From: Ardenticatenales bacterium
GTDB taxonomy: Bacteria > Chloroflexota > Anaerolineae > Ardenticatenales > Ardenticatenaceae
Length of the DNA: 64,000 nucleotides
Assembly: GCA_020634795.1 (NCBI GenBank)
Contig: JACKAZ010000001.1
Location: 248,001 to 312,000 of the forward strand
Direction: 5' to 3'
In this document: positions 1 through 8,019 of the stretch, in pieces
How positions within the stretch are numbered: position 1 is the first letter of the stretch
Layout: each line of letters starts with the position of its first letter
Notes under the pieces: generated by a model
Told to the model about the DNA's origin: nothing
The model's input: only the letters and a program-made list of their open reading frames with translations
Databases searched by the model: none
Made by a program: the position numbers and the translations under genes

Positions 1-230
1 TGGGCGATTCGCCGCTACTGGCGGCCATCGAGGATGGCAGCTATTTCTACTTTCTCCACGGGTATTACGTCGCCCCCGACGACCCGTCCGTGGTGATCGG
101 CACGACCGACTACGGCCTGCGGTACGCATCAGTGGTGCAGCGGGGGCGGGTGATGGGGGCGCAATTCCACCCCGAAAAGAGCGCGGATGTTGGCCTTGCC
201 CTACTCCAGAATTGGATCGACCGATGTTAG
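1..230 (+). CDS. hisH: Imidazole glycerol phosphate synthase glutaminase subunit HisH (3' end only)
   Basis: Only the last 75 codons are in the window (frame starts at base 3; stop 228-230). The translation contains YFLHGYYVAP and later GAQFHPEKS. The H-P-E of the latter is the catalytic His and Glu of class I glutamine amidotransferases. The nucleophilic Cys lies upstream of the window. HisH releases ammonia from glutamine and channels it to HisF for step 5 of histidine synthesis. The stop codon lies inside the start of hisF (7-base overlap), so the two subunits are translationally coupled. The assignment is firm from the motif plus the neighbour. Confidence 0.93.
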   Translation, partial: GDSPLLAAIEDGSYFYFLHGYYVAPDDPSVVIGTTDYGLRYASVVQRGRVMGAQFHPEKSADVGLALLQNWIDRC

Positions 231-982
231 CGACGCGCATCATTCCCTGCCTCGATATCCATGATGGGCGTGTGGTCAAAGGCGTAAAGTTCAAGGCACT
301 GCGGGATGCGGGCGATCCGGTCACGCTGGCCGCCTACTACAACGCGCAGCGGGCCGACGAGTTGATCTTCCTCGATATCGGCGCCTCCTATCGGAGCCAA
401 GCGCTGTTGATCGAGGTCGTCGAGGCGATCTCCCGTCAAGTCTTTATTCCGCTGACCGTGGGTGGCGGAATCCGTACCATCGACGATATGCGGAAGGCGC
501 TACAGGCGGGCGCGGACAAAGTGGCCACCTGTACCGCGGCCATCCAGCGGCCCGCGCTACTCTCCGAAGGGGCCGAGCGCTTCGGGTCCCAGTGCATCGT
601 GCTCTCGATCGACGCCAAGCAGGCGGGCGATTCGTGGGTGGCCTGCACGCACGGGGGGCGGCAAGCGACCGAATTAGACGCGATCGAGTGGGCGATGGCG
701 GCCGAACGACTGGGCGCGGGCGAGATCCTGCTCAACTCGATTGACCGCGACGGCACGCGGGATGGCTACGATCTGGAGCTGACCCGGCGTGTGTCCGAGG
801 CCGTGCGCATCCCCGTGATCGCCTCCGGCGGGGCGGGCACGCTCGACCATCTCGTCGAGGCGGTGGCCGTGGGCCGAGCGGACGCGCTCCTGCTCGCCTC
901 ACTCTTCCATTTCGGCGAACTGACCGTCGACCAGGTCAAAGCGCATCTACAAGCCCAAGGGATTCCAGTGCGGCGGGGGTAG
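224..982 (+). CDS. hisF: Imidazole glycerol phosphate synthase cyclase subunit HisF
   Basis: A 252-aa (beta/alpha)8 barrel that cyclises PRFAR with ammonia from HisH to give imidazole glycerol phosphate and AICAR. The two catalytic aspartates are at the expected places, D11 in RIIPCLDIHDG and D130 in VLSIDAK. The phosphate-binding glycines TVGGGIR (79-84) and ASGGAG are present. ATG 224 was chosen over an in-frame TTG at 212 because MLATRIIPCLD matches the normal HisF N-terminus and ATG 224 overlaps the hisH stop. One oddity: the usual I-N-T of the phosphate-binding loop after strand 4 reads T-C-T (residues 102-104), so the conserved Asn is a Cys. Confidence 0.97.
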   Translation: MLATRIIPCLDIHDGRVVKGVKFKALRDAGDPVTLAAYYNAQRADELIFLDIGASYRSQALLIEVVEAISRQVFIPLTVGGGIRTIDDMRKALQAGADKVATCTAAIQRPALLSEGAERFGSQCIVLSIDAKQAGDSWVACTHGGRQATELDAIEWAMAAERLGAGEILLNSIDRDGTRDGYDLELTRRVSEAVRIPVIASGGAGTLDHLVEAVAVGRADALLLASLFHFGELTVDQVKAHLQAQGIPVRRG

Positions 983-1041
983 AGGGGGGCGAAACTGGTC
1001 AATGGCCAATGAGATCGCGCCATTGGGGGCCATTGATCGAC

Positions 1042-1159
1042 ATGCCACCTTTGCCCTTTGCACTTTGCACCTTACACCAAGAGGTCGCACGGGGCCACGC
1101 GACTACACAGTGCCGATGCCACCTTTGCCCCTTGCACCTTGCACTTTGCACCTTACACC
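1042..1159. repeat. Imperfect direct repeat built from TTGCACT/TTGCACC words
   Basis: Two copies of a 37-44 base block (1042-1078 and 1116-1159) lie in the 224-base gap between hisF and hisA. Both start ATGCCACCTTTGCCC and end CCTTACACC. Between these ends are 7-base words TTGCACT and TTGCACC, two in the first copy and three in the second. The sequence is open in frame with hisA, but its translation is repetitive and unrelated to HisA. It belongs to a style of intergenic low-complexity repeat that recurs in the window (7367, 12242, 12457, 25237, 31786, 53233). Confidence 0.7.
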
Positions 1160-1206
1160 CCCTACCCCTCAAACAAGAAGAACCATCACATCACGCAAAG
1201 CAACCC

Positions 1207-2454
1207 ATGATCATCCCATCCATCGATCTCATGGACGGCAAGGCCGTTCAACTGCGACAGGGCGCGGAAAAGGTGTTGGAAGTGACCGATCCGCACCGCT
1301 TGGCCGCACAATTCAACCGTTACGGCGAAAGCGCCGTGATCGACCTTGACGCCGCGCTGGGCCAAGGCGACAACCGCGCTTTGATTGCCGAGCTACTCGC
1401 CCTGGCCGATTGCCGCGTGGGCGGCGGCATTCGCACCGTGGCGCAGGCCCGCGAGTGGATCGCGCTCGGCGCAAAGAAGGTCATCATCGGCTCCCTCGCC
1501 TTTGCCAACGACCAGATCAACCACGCCTTTCTGAGCGAGCTCTCCGCCGCGATCTCGCCCCAACGGCTCATCCTCGCCATTGACGCGCGTGATGGGGAGA
1601 TCGTCACGCAGGGCTGGCGCCATCGCACCGGCTTGCCGGTGGTCGAGACGGTGGCCGCGCTCGAACCGTACGCGGGCGAGTTTCTCTTTACTGCGGTCGA
1701 ACGGGAGGGGATGATGGCGGGGGTCGATCACGCCGCCATCGAACGGGTGCGACGGGCGACTTCGCGCAAGCTGACGGCGGCGGGTGGCATCACCACCCTG
1801 CAAGAGGTCGCGGCGCTGGCCGCGCGGGATGTGGATGTGCAGGTGGGCATGGCGCTCTACACCGGTGCGCTCGATCTGACGGAAGCTTTTATCGCGGGAC
1901 TCAACTGGAAGCACGATCTGCTGCCGACCATCGTGCAGGACGAAGCGGGGGACGTTCTGATGTTGGCCTACAGCAATCGCGATTCGTTGCGTGCCACCTT
2001 CGCCCAGGGCGAGATGGTCTATTTCTCCCGCTCTCGTCAGCAGTTGTGGCACAAAGGGGCGACCTCCGGCCACAGGCAGCGGCTGTTGCGGATGCGGGTC
2101 GATTGCGACCGCGACACGATCTTGGCAACGGTCGCGCAGCAGGGCGTGGCCTGTCACACCGGCCAGTACAGTTGCTTTGGCGATCCGCCCTTCTCGTTCG
2201 ACGCCCTTTATCGGGTGGTGGACGAACGGCTCACCCACGCCCCGGCTGGCTCCTACACCGCGACTTTACGCGACGAGGCACAGTTGGCGGCAAAGCTGAT
2301 GGAAGAAGCGCAGGAGGTCGTCGACGCGCGGACGGATGAGGAGATCATTTGGGAAGCGGCGGATCTGCTCTATTTTCTGACCGTCCGTTTGGCCAAGGCT
2401 GGTCTTTCCTTCGACCAAGTGGCGCGTGAGCTCCACCGACGGCGCTGGCAATGA
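1207..2454 (+). CDS. hisA-hisIE: HisA-HisI-HisE fusion: ProFAR isomerase / phosphoribosyl-AMP cyclohydrolase / phosphoribosyl-ATP pyrophosphatase
   Basis: A 415-aa protein with three enzyme domains in a row. Residues 1-232 are HisA: MIIPSIDLMDG with catalytic D7, VGGGIRT, LAIDAR with D126, and AAGGIT. Residues 235-330 are HisI: MLAYSN, WHKGATSGH, and the metal-binding set D299-C300-D301, C316-H317 and C323. Residues 350-415 are HisE: KLMEEAQEVVDA and WEAADLLYFL. Together they would carry out steps 2, 3 and 4 of histidine synthesis in order: PR-ATP to PR-AMP to ProFAR to PRFAR. HisIE fusions are common, but joining HisA to the front is unusual in my knowledge. There is almost no linker between HisA and HisI. 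ATG 1207 gives the canonical HisA start; the open frame upstream is only repeat sequence. The stop overlaps the next reading frame (ATGA). Confidence 0.95.
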   Translation: MIIPSIDLMDGKAVQLRQGAEKVLEVTDPHRLAAQFNRYGESAVIDLDAALGQGDNRALIAELLALADCRVGGGIRTVAQAREWIALGAKKVIIGSLAFANDQINHAFLSELSAAISPQRLILAIDARDGEIVTQGWRHRTGLPVVETVAALEPYAGEFLFTAVEREGMMAGVDHAAIERVRRATSRKLTAAGGITTLQEVAALAARDVDVQVGMALYTGALDLTEAFIAGLNWKHDLLPTIVQDEAGDVLMLAYSNRDSLRATFAQGEMVYFSRSRQQLWHKGATSGHRQRLLRMRVDCDRDTILATVAQQGVACHTGQYSCFGDPPFSFDALYRVVDERLTHAPAGSYTATLRDEAQLAAKLMEEAQEVVDARTDEEIIWEAADLLYFLTVRLAKAGLSFDQVARELHRRRWQ

Positions 2455-2465
2455 ACGGAGAGGAG

Positions 2466-3746
2466 ATGCCGATCAAGATCGTGACCCCAGAGGCGTTGCC
2501 GCTGGCCTTCATCGCGGGTCAGCGCGACGACAACGTGACGGGCGTGGCCCAGATCGTTGAACGGGTCCGCTGCGAGGGCGATGTCGCGCTCCGGGACTTC
2601 ACGCAGCGCTACGACGGCGTGACGGTCGAGGAGTTCCGCGTCGAACCGGCGCAGTGCCGAGCGGCGTACGAACAGTGCGACGCGACCACGATCAGTGCGT
2701 TGCAATCCGCCGCCGACGCGCTGCGACGTTTCGCCGAAGTCCAGAAGGCGCAACTGATCGATTTTGAGGTCGAGTTGATGCCCGGGGTGTTCACGGGGCA
2801 GCGGGTGCTCCCCATCCGGCGGATCGGTGTCTATGTGCCGGGCGGCCGCTTTCCGCTGGTCTCCTCGCTGCTGATGGGCGCGGTTCCGGCGCAAGTGGCG
2901 GGGGTTTCCGAGATCGCGCTCTGCTCACCACCCGTGCGTGGGGGCGGCGTGGCCCCGATCGTGGCCGCCGCCGCCCACCTGCTGGCCATCGACGAGTTGT
3001 ACAGCGTGGGCGGCGCACAGGCCATCGCCGCGCTGGCCTATGGGAGCGAGAGCATCCGTCCCGTCGACAAGATCGTGGGGCCGGGCAACGCCTATGTGGC
3101 CGAAGCGAAAAAGCTCGTCTTTGGCACGGTGGGCATCGACATGATTGCCGGGCCGACCGAGCTACTCATCATCGCCGATGAGAGCGCCGACCCGACGCTG
3201 ATCGCAGCGGACCTGATCGCACAGGCCGAACATGATGTCGAAGCACGACCCCACTTGATCACCACCTCCTTCGCCATCGCCACGGCGGTGCAGGAAGAGG
3301 TCGCGCAGCAATTAACCCAGATCGAAACCGAGGCGGTGGCGCGCGAATCGCTGGCACGCCACGGGCTGATCGTCGTCGTGGCACGCAGGGAAGAGGCGAT
3401 CACGCTCGCCAACCAGCGGGCGCCGGAACACCTTGAACTGCAAGTCACCGACCCCGACCGCTGGCGGCCCGCGCTCACCAACTACGGCTCGCTCTTCATC
3501 GGCGAGCTGGCGGCGGAGGTGCTGGGCGATTACAGTGCGGGCATCAACCACACCTTGCCCACCAGCCGCAGCGCACGCTACCGAGGCGGCTTGAGCGTCC
3601 TCGATTTCTTGAAGGTACAGAGCCAACTGCGCCTTTCGGACGAAGGCTTTGCCCCCATCGCGGAGACTGCGGAACGGCTGGCGCTGCTCGAGGGCCTGCA
3701 CGGCCACTTTCGTGCGGTCGAACGGCGGCGGAAGGGTGGTGAGTAG
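2466..3746 (+). CDS. hisD: Histidinol dehydrogenase HisD
   Basis: A 426-aa NAD-dependent zinc enzyme for the last two oxidations, histidinol to histidinal to histidine. Family motifs are present: YVPGGRFPLVSS, VGPGNAYVAEAKK, IDMIAGPTELLI, AQAEHD, RAPEHLEL and SAGINHTLPTS. Length is normal (E. coli 434). I chose ATG 2466 because GGAGAGGAG (2457-2465) runs directly up to it. The alternative ATG at 2451 overlaps the hisA-IE stop as ATGA but has no ribosome-binding site. It is the last gene of the his operon here and faces the ABC ATPase gene tail to tail, 2 bases apart. Confidence 0.97.
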   Translation: MPIKIVTPEALPLAFIAGQRDDNVTGVAQIVERVRCEGDVALRDFTQRYDGVTVEEFRVEPAQCRAAYEQCDATTISALQSAADALRRFAEVQKAQLIDFEVELMPGVFTGQRVLPIRRIGVYVPGGRFPLVSSLLMGAVPAQVAGVSEIALCSPPVRGGGVAPIVAAAAHLLAIDELYSVGGAQAIAALAYGSESIRPVDKIVGPGNAYVAEAKKLVFGTVGIDMIAGPTELLIIADESADPTLIAADLIAQAEHDVEARPHLITTSFAIATAVQEEVAQQLTQIETEAVARESLARHGLIVVVARREEAITLANQRAPEHLELQVTDPDRWRPALTNYGSLFIGELAAEVLGDYSAGINHTLPTSRSARYRGGLSVLDFLKVQSQLRLSDEGFAPIAETAERLALLEGLHGHFRAVERRRKGGE

Positions 3747-3748
3747 CG

Positions 3749-4843
3749 TCAGCCCAGAAAGGCGATCGCCTCCCGCTTGATCGTCACCCGCCACCCCTTG
3801 TGCGCCACCAACCCGAGCCGTTCGTACATGTAGGCCGGCAGCACGATCTCCAAGTCGTACTCCCCGTCGGTGAGCCGCTGCCCGTCATCAAGCCGGAAGA
3901 AGAGGGTGTGGTTCAGCCCATCGGTCAGCTCGTCGATGATCTGGCCGCGCAGCTCGTTCTCGCGCGCTTCGGCGGGCGCATCCTTGCGCACCAACATCAC
4001 CCGCTCCGGCCGCACCGTGATCGACAGCCTGTCGCCGACCGAGGCCCCGCTCGACGGCGCGGTCAGTTGCACATCGCCAACGCGCAGGGTGGTCGATTCG
4101 GCGTGGCGCGAGACAACGGTCGCCGCGTAGAAGTTGGGGCTGCCGGTCAGCCGCGCCACCCGTTCGTTGGCGGGCTGATAGACGATTTCGCGCGGCGTGC
4201 CAGCCTGCAAGACGCGGCCCGCCTCCAGCACGACGATATGGTCGGCCAGCAGATAGGCTTCGGCGAGGTCGTGGGTCACGAAGAGGGCAGGGATCGTCAG
4301 CTCGTCGCGGAGAATGCGCATCAAGTCGCGGCGCAGGCGGGCGCGGGTGGGGCCATCCACCGCCGAGAACGGCTCGTCCATCAGCATCACGGTGGGGCGT
4401 GTCACCAGCGCCCGCGCCACGGCCACTCGCTGCTGTTGACCGCCGCTGAGCAGCGCCGGACGCAGGGTTTCGGCCCCCGCCAGGCCGACCAGCGCCAACG
4501 CCTCGCCCACGATGCGCTGCCGTTCGCGGCGCGAGCGTCCTTGTAAGCCGAAGGCGACGTTGTCGCCCACCGAGAGGTGGGGGAAGAGCAGGTATTGCTG
4601 CGAGACGAGGCCCACGCGCCGCGCTTGCGGCGGTAAGGCCACGCCCGCCTCGCTGTCGAAGAGCAGACGGTTCCCGACGCTGATCCGCCCCGCGTCGGGC
4701 CGCTGCAAGCCCGCCACGCAGCTCAACGTCATACTCTTGCCCGCCCCCGACGGCCCAAAAAGCACCGTCACGCCGTCGGGCAGCGTCAGGTCAAGGTCGA
4801 GCGCAAAGTCGCGGAGCGTTTTGCGGAAGGCGAGGGTGATCAT
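3749..4843 (-). CDS. ABC transporter ATP-binding protein, ModC/CysA-like with TOBE domain
   Basis: A 364-aa ABC importer ATPase. Walker A is GPSGAGKS (30-37), the signature is LSGGQQQR (132-139), Walker B is VMLMDEPFS (152-160), and the switch His is in FVTHD. The C-terminal third carries TOBE/MOP-type beta sheet (LRVGDVQLTAP and VRPERVML), which points to the molybdate/sulfate/spermidine group (ModC, CysA, PotA). No permease or binding protein lies next to it, so the substrate cannot be read from context. Start: MITLAFRKTLRDF matches the ModC N-terminus, and the 13 codons upstream in frame look like intergenic sequence. Molybdate is my best guess for the substrate. Confidence 0.85.
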   Translation of the reverse strand: MITLAFRKTLRDFALDLDLTLPDGVTVLFGPSGAGKSMTLSCVAGLQRPDAGRISVGNRLLFDSEAGVALPPQARRVGLVSQQYLLFPHLSVGDNVAFGLQGRSRRERQRIVGEALALVGLAGAETLRPALLSGGQQQRVAVARALVTRPTVMLMDEPFSAVDGPTRARLRRDLMRILRDELTIPALFVTHDLAEAYLLADHIVVLEAGRVLQAGTPREIVYQPANERVARLTGSPNFYAATVVSRHAESTTLRVGDVQLTAPSSGASVGDRLSITVRPERVMLVRKDAPAEARENELRGQIIDELTDGLNHTLFFRLDDGQRLTDGEYDLEIVLPAYMYERLGLVAHKGWRVTIKREAIAFLG

Positions 4844-5220
4844 GGTGGCGAATGGTGCATGGCGCATGGGGTCGTCATACAAAGTTGTGCATCACAGAGG
4901 ATGGACATAGGGCATAGTGCATGGAGCATAGGAAGCATGGCACACCATTGGAATTCCAATGGTGTGCCATCCTGAAGGTTCATTGATTGTGCAATGACGG
5001 TCAATGGTAGCGGCAGCGCTGGCAACTGCGAAGGCAGGCGGTTTGGCCGCAGGCCATTCAGCGCTGAACGGGTGAAGTCACCACATCCAAAGAGAAATGG
5101 GGAGCGGCAGCAAAGCGTTGAACTGCTGGCTGCCGCCTCCCCATTTGCCATTATCCATTCTCTATTCGCCGGTAGCCAAACCTACCTCACCCACAGCCAC
5201 ACACCAAACTCCAGCTCACC
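4844..5220. other. Gene-free stretch between the EF-G-like gene and the ABC ATPase gene
   Basis: About 380 bases with no convincing coding frame. The left part (4850-4940) is rich in GCATGG/GCATAG words, an untidy short repeat. The centre holds a perfect 34-base palindrome, listed separately. The right part has no structure I can name. Both flanking genes run leftward, so this holds the EF-G 3' untranslated region and probably the ABC gene's promoter. No clear -35/-10 pair could be chosen. Confidence 0.6.
4937..4970. repeat. Perfect 34-base palindrome
   Basis: Each arm is 17 bases and the centre is GAATTC. The left arm begins ATGGCACACCATTGG and the right arm is its exact reverse complement, with no spacer. 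Chance occurrence is very unlikely. It could be a transcription terminator for the leftward EF-G-like gene, but there is no T-tract after it. It could also be a large operator or a cruciform/recombination site. It is 94 bases upstream of the ABC ATPase start. Confidence 0.85.
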
Positions 5221-7266
5221 TCAATCATCATGATGCTCGATCTTGGCTTCGGCGATGATCTCTTGCGCGATGTAGTCGGGGACGGCGTCGTAGTGGTCGA
5301 ATTCCATCGTGAACTGGCCGTGACCCTGCGTCATGGAGCGTAGCTCGACCGCATAGCGCAGCAGCGACGATTCCGGGACCTGGGCCTCGACGACCGATTT
5401 GTTGCCGACCTGCTGCATCCCGCTCACCCGACCGCGCCGCGTGTTCAGATCGCCCATCACATCGCCCAGATATTGATCGGGAATCGTCACGGAGACGTTG
5501 TAGATCGGTTCCAGCAGCACGGGGCGGGCGTTGCGGAAGGCGTCGCGGAAGGCGTTGCGCCCCGCGATCTGGAAGGCGATATCCTTGGAGTCGACGGGGT
5601 GCTCCTTGCCATCGGTCACCACCGCGCGCACATCGACAACCGGATAGCCCGCGATCACCCCCCCATCCAACATCTGACGGATGCCTTTTTCGATGGAGGG
5701 GCGGAAACCCTGCGAGACCGCCCCGCCGAAGACCTCCCAGCCGTAGTCGAAGCCGTCGCCCCGCTCGGTCGGCTCGACGCGCAGCTCCACTTCGCCGAAC
5801 TGGCCCGCCCCTCCGGTCTGCTTCTTGTGGCGATAGCGGGAGGTCGCTTGGCCCATCACCGTCTCTTTGTAGGCGACGCGCGGCGTTTCCAGATCGACCG
5901 CGACCCCCAGCCGTTCCAGTCGGTGGCGGGCCACATCCAGATGGGTGTCGCCCTGACCGGCCAAGACCATCTGGTGGGTATCCTCGCGCCGAATCCAGGT
6001 CAGACTGGGATCCTCCATCACGATGCGGTGCAATGTGCTGGAGAGCTTATCCACATCGGATTGGTTCTTGGGAAAGAGGGCCGCGCTGTAAGTGGGGCTG
6101 GGCATCGTTTGGCCCTGCACCGCCACCTCGCCGAGCGTATCGCCGGTATGGCTATGGCTCAGCTTTGCCAACGCGCCGATGTCCCCCGGCGCCAACTCGT
6201 CGACCTGAACCTGCTCTTTGCCACGTAGCACGAAGAGCGGGCCGATGCGCTCCTCCTCGCCGCGCTGGTTGTGCAGCCGCTGGTCGCCATGCATCGCGCC
6301 GCTGTAAACGCGGAAGAGCGAGGTCGAGCCGTAGGGGTCGACCACCGTCTTGAAGATATAGACCGCGAGCGGCCCGTTCTGGTCCGCGTTCAGTTCGACC
6401 GTTTCGTCGCCCTTGCTGGCACTCGCCGTTGCGCCCTCCGGCGAGGGGAGCAGCTCGACGATGGCGTTGGCGAGTGCCGACAGGCCAACGCCACTGTGGG
6501 CGCTGCCGACCAACACCGGCACCATCTGTCCCGCGCCCACCATCGCCTTCAGCCCATGCCAGACTTCGTCAACGGTCAGCTCCTCGCCATCCAGATACTT
6601 CATGATCAGCTCGTCGTCCCCCTCCGCCGCCGATTCCATCAGCTCAAAGATGGCCTCGTCGACCTCATCGGCCATCTCGCTGGGGATCTCACGCGGGTTG
6701 CCCTTCTCGTCGTAGGCCTTGCGCGTGACGAGGCTGACGAACCCGGCAAAGCTCTCCCCCTCGCCGATCGGCAGTTGGACCGGCACGATCTTGGCATCGG
6801 GGAAGGTTTGGTTGAGGCTATCCATCGTGCGGCGGAAGCGGGCGGTGTCACGGTCCATCTTGTTGACGAAGAGCAGGCGGGGCAGGCCGCGTGCTTCTAC
6901 CTCGTCCCACATCAGCTCGGTGCCGACCTCAACCCCCGAGACCGCATCCACCACGATGACCGCGCCATCACTCACATGCAGTGCACTCCGCACATCGCCC
7001 ACAAAATCCAGATAGCCGGGCGTATCGATCAGGTTAATCTTCGTCCCCTTCCAATCGAAGGGCAAAACCGTCATGTTGATCGAGATGCCGCGTCGCTGCT
7101 CCTCGGGATCGAAGTCCGAAACGGTGTTGTGATCTTCGACCCGCCCTTGCCGCTTCGTCACCCCGGCCATGTGGAGCAACGCTTCGCTAATCGTGGTTTT
7201 TCCGGCGCTGCTGTGGGATAGTAACGCAACGTTGCGTATGGCACTCGTTGGATAGCTCTTCTTCAT
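5221..7266 (-). CDS. Elongation factor G-like translational GTPase (EF-G2 type)
   Basis: A 681-aa protein with the full EF-G domain order: GTPase, beta barrel, and domains III to V. G motifs: SHSSAGKTT (17-25), switch region QRRGISI (57-63), DTPGYLDF (81-88) and NKMD (135-138). True EF-G has A-H-I-D-A-G-K-T in the P-loop. Here it is S-H-S-S-A-G-K-T, and a domain IV with VDVRAVVTDGKEHPVDSK is kept. This matches the EF-G-like paralogue group rather than the main fusA product, and it has no rpsL/rpsG/tuf neighbours. Its exact job (translocation, ribosome recycling or stress) is not known from sequence. ATG 7266 is preceded by GAGG at a 6-base spacing. An upstream in-frame ATG at 7278 is possible. 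Confidence 0.9.
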   Translation of the reverse strand: MKKSYPTSAIRNVALLSHSSAGKTTISEALLHMAGVTKRQGRVEDHNTVSDFDPEEQRRGISINMTVLPFDWKGTKINLIDTPGYLDFVGDVRSALHVSDGAVIVVDAVSGVEVGTELMWDEVEARGLPRLLFVNKMDRDTARFRRTMDSLNQTFPDAKIVPVQLPIGEGESFAGFVSLVTRKAYDEKGNPREIPSEMADEVDEAIFELMESAAEGDDELIMKYLDGEELTVDEVWHGLKAMVGAGQMVPVLVGSAHSGVGLSALANAIVELLPSPEGATASASKGDETVELNADQNGPLAVYIFKTVVDPYGSTSLFRVYSGAMHGDQRLHNQRGEEERIGPLFVLRGKEQVQVDELAPGDIGALAKLSHSHTGDTLGEVAVQGQTMPSPTYSAALFPKNQSDVDKLSSTLHRIVMEDPSLTWIRREDTHQMVLAGQGDTHLDVARHRLERLGVAVDLETPRVAYKETVMGQATSRYRHKKQTGGAGQFGEVELRVEPTERGDGFDYGWEVFGGAVSQGFRPSIEKGIRQMLDGGVIAGYPVVDVRAVVTDGKEHPVDSKDIAFQIAGRNAFRDAFRNARPVLLEPIYNVSVTIPDQYLGDVMGDLNTRRGRVSGMQQVGNKSVVEAQVPESSLLRYAVELRSMTQGHGQFTMEFDHYDAVPDYIAQEIIAEAKIEHHDD

Positions 7267-7366
7267 GGCATTCCTCATGTTGAGTGGAACTAAATTGAAT
7301 GGATCGGCCAAATTCGGGCCGAGCGTCAGTGGGGGAAGTCTACCATAGCGGGGCGTAGGCGACTAG

Positions 7367-7398
7367 TTCAAGCGTTCGAGCGTTCAAGCGCTCAAGCG
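7367..7398. repeat. Four 8-base tandem units (TTCAAGCG-like)
   Basis: Four consecutive 8-mers, TTCAAGCG, TTCGAGCG, TTCAAGCG and CTCAAGCG, lie in the 282-base gap between ybeY and the EF-G-like gene. The flanking sequence is purine-rich and non-coding. It is another member of the intergenic short-tandem-repeat style of this genome. Confidence 0.75.
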
Positions 7399-7548
7399 GG
7401 AAAAAGGGGGAAAGAGGAAGGTGGGGTGGGAGGGGGTACGCATTGCACCGCAATGGAAAAAGGACGTCTTCCATGCACCACCCGCCATGCGTCGGTAGCT
7501 TCCACCCGCTACGAAGCGCCATACGGCTTTACACGGAGCACGCCCGCC

Positions 7549-8019
7549 TCATTCCGCAGGGGCGATATGCGCCAAGCCGACGGCTTCGAGCAGGGCGCTC
7601 TGCCGCTGCCACATGACGTGGCGGGCGGATGGCTCTTCATCGTCATGGCCGAGCAGGTGGAGGAAGCCGTGCAGCACGATCAACGTCAGCTCCTCTTGGG
7701 TGCTATGGCCCAGCTCGGCCGCTTGGCGGGCCGCCTGCTCGTAGCCGATGATGACATCGCCAAGATAGCTGCCCATCTCCGCTTCAAGGCCCACATCTTC
7801 GTAGGGGAAGGTCAGCACATCGGTCGGCCCCGGCTCGTTGCGATATTGCGCGTGCATCGCGGCGATCGTGGGGTCGTCGACGATCACGATGCTGAGCGCC
7901 GAATCGTTGGGTTGGCCCTCGGCCACCAATGCGTGGCGCAACGCGGCGGCCAGGGCCGCTTCGTCGATCTCTGCCGCGAATTCAGGCGCGATGTGGAACT
8001 GAATGTGAGGAAGCGTCAT
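7549..8019 (-). CDS. ybeY: Endoribonuclease YbeY
   Basis: A 156-aa single-strand-specific metallo-endoribonuclease, used in 16S rRNA 3' maturation and ribosome quality control. The zinc motif is at the expected place, HGFLHLLGHDD (117-127). H117 and H121 are conserved. The usual third ligand, His at +10, is Asp127 here, with a His two residues earlier. Asp can still bind zinc. TDVLTFPY (66-73) is also a family signature. The gene overlaps the end of the upstream HD-protein gene by 38 bases, the classic pgpH-ybeY linkage. Confidence 0.95.
   Translation of the reverse strand: MTLPHIQFHIAPEFAAEIDEAALAAALRHALVAEGQPNDSALSIVIVDDPTIAAMHAQYRNEPGPTDVLTFPYEDVGLEAEMGSYLGDVIIGYEQAARQAAELGHSTQEELTLIVLHGFLHLLGHDDEEPSARHVMWQRQSALLEAVGLAHIAPAE

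Noticed and set aside
1009..1206. N-terminal extension of the HisA fusion
   Set aside because: The extra 66 codons are low-complexity repeat. HisA starts normally at MIIPSID.
4937..4970. The palindrome as a rho-independent terminator
   Set aside because: No T-run follows in either direction and there is no loop, so it was listed as a repeat rather than a terminator.
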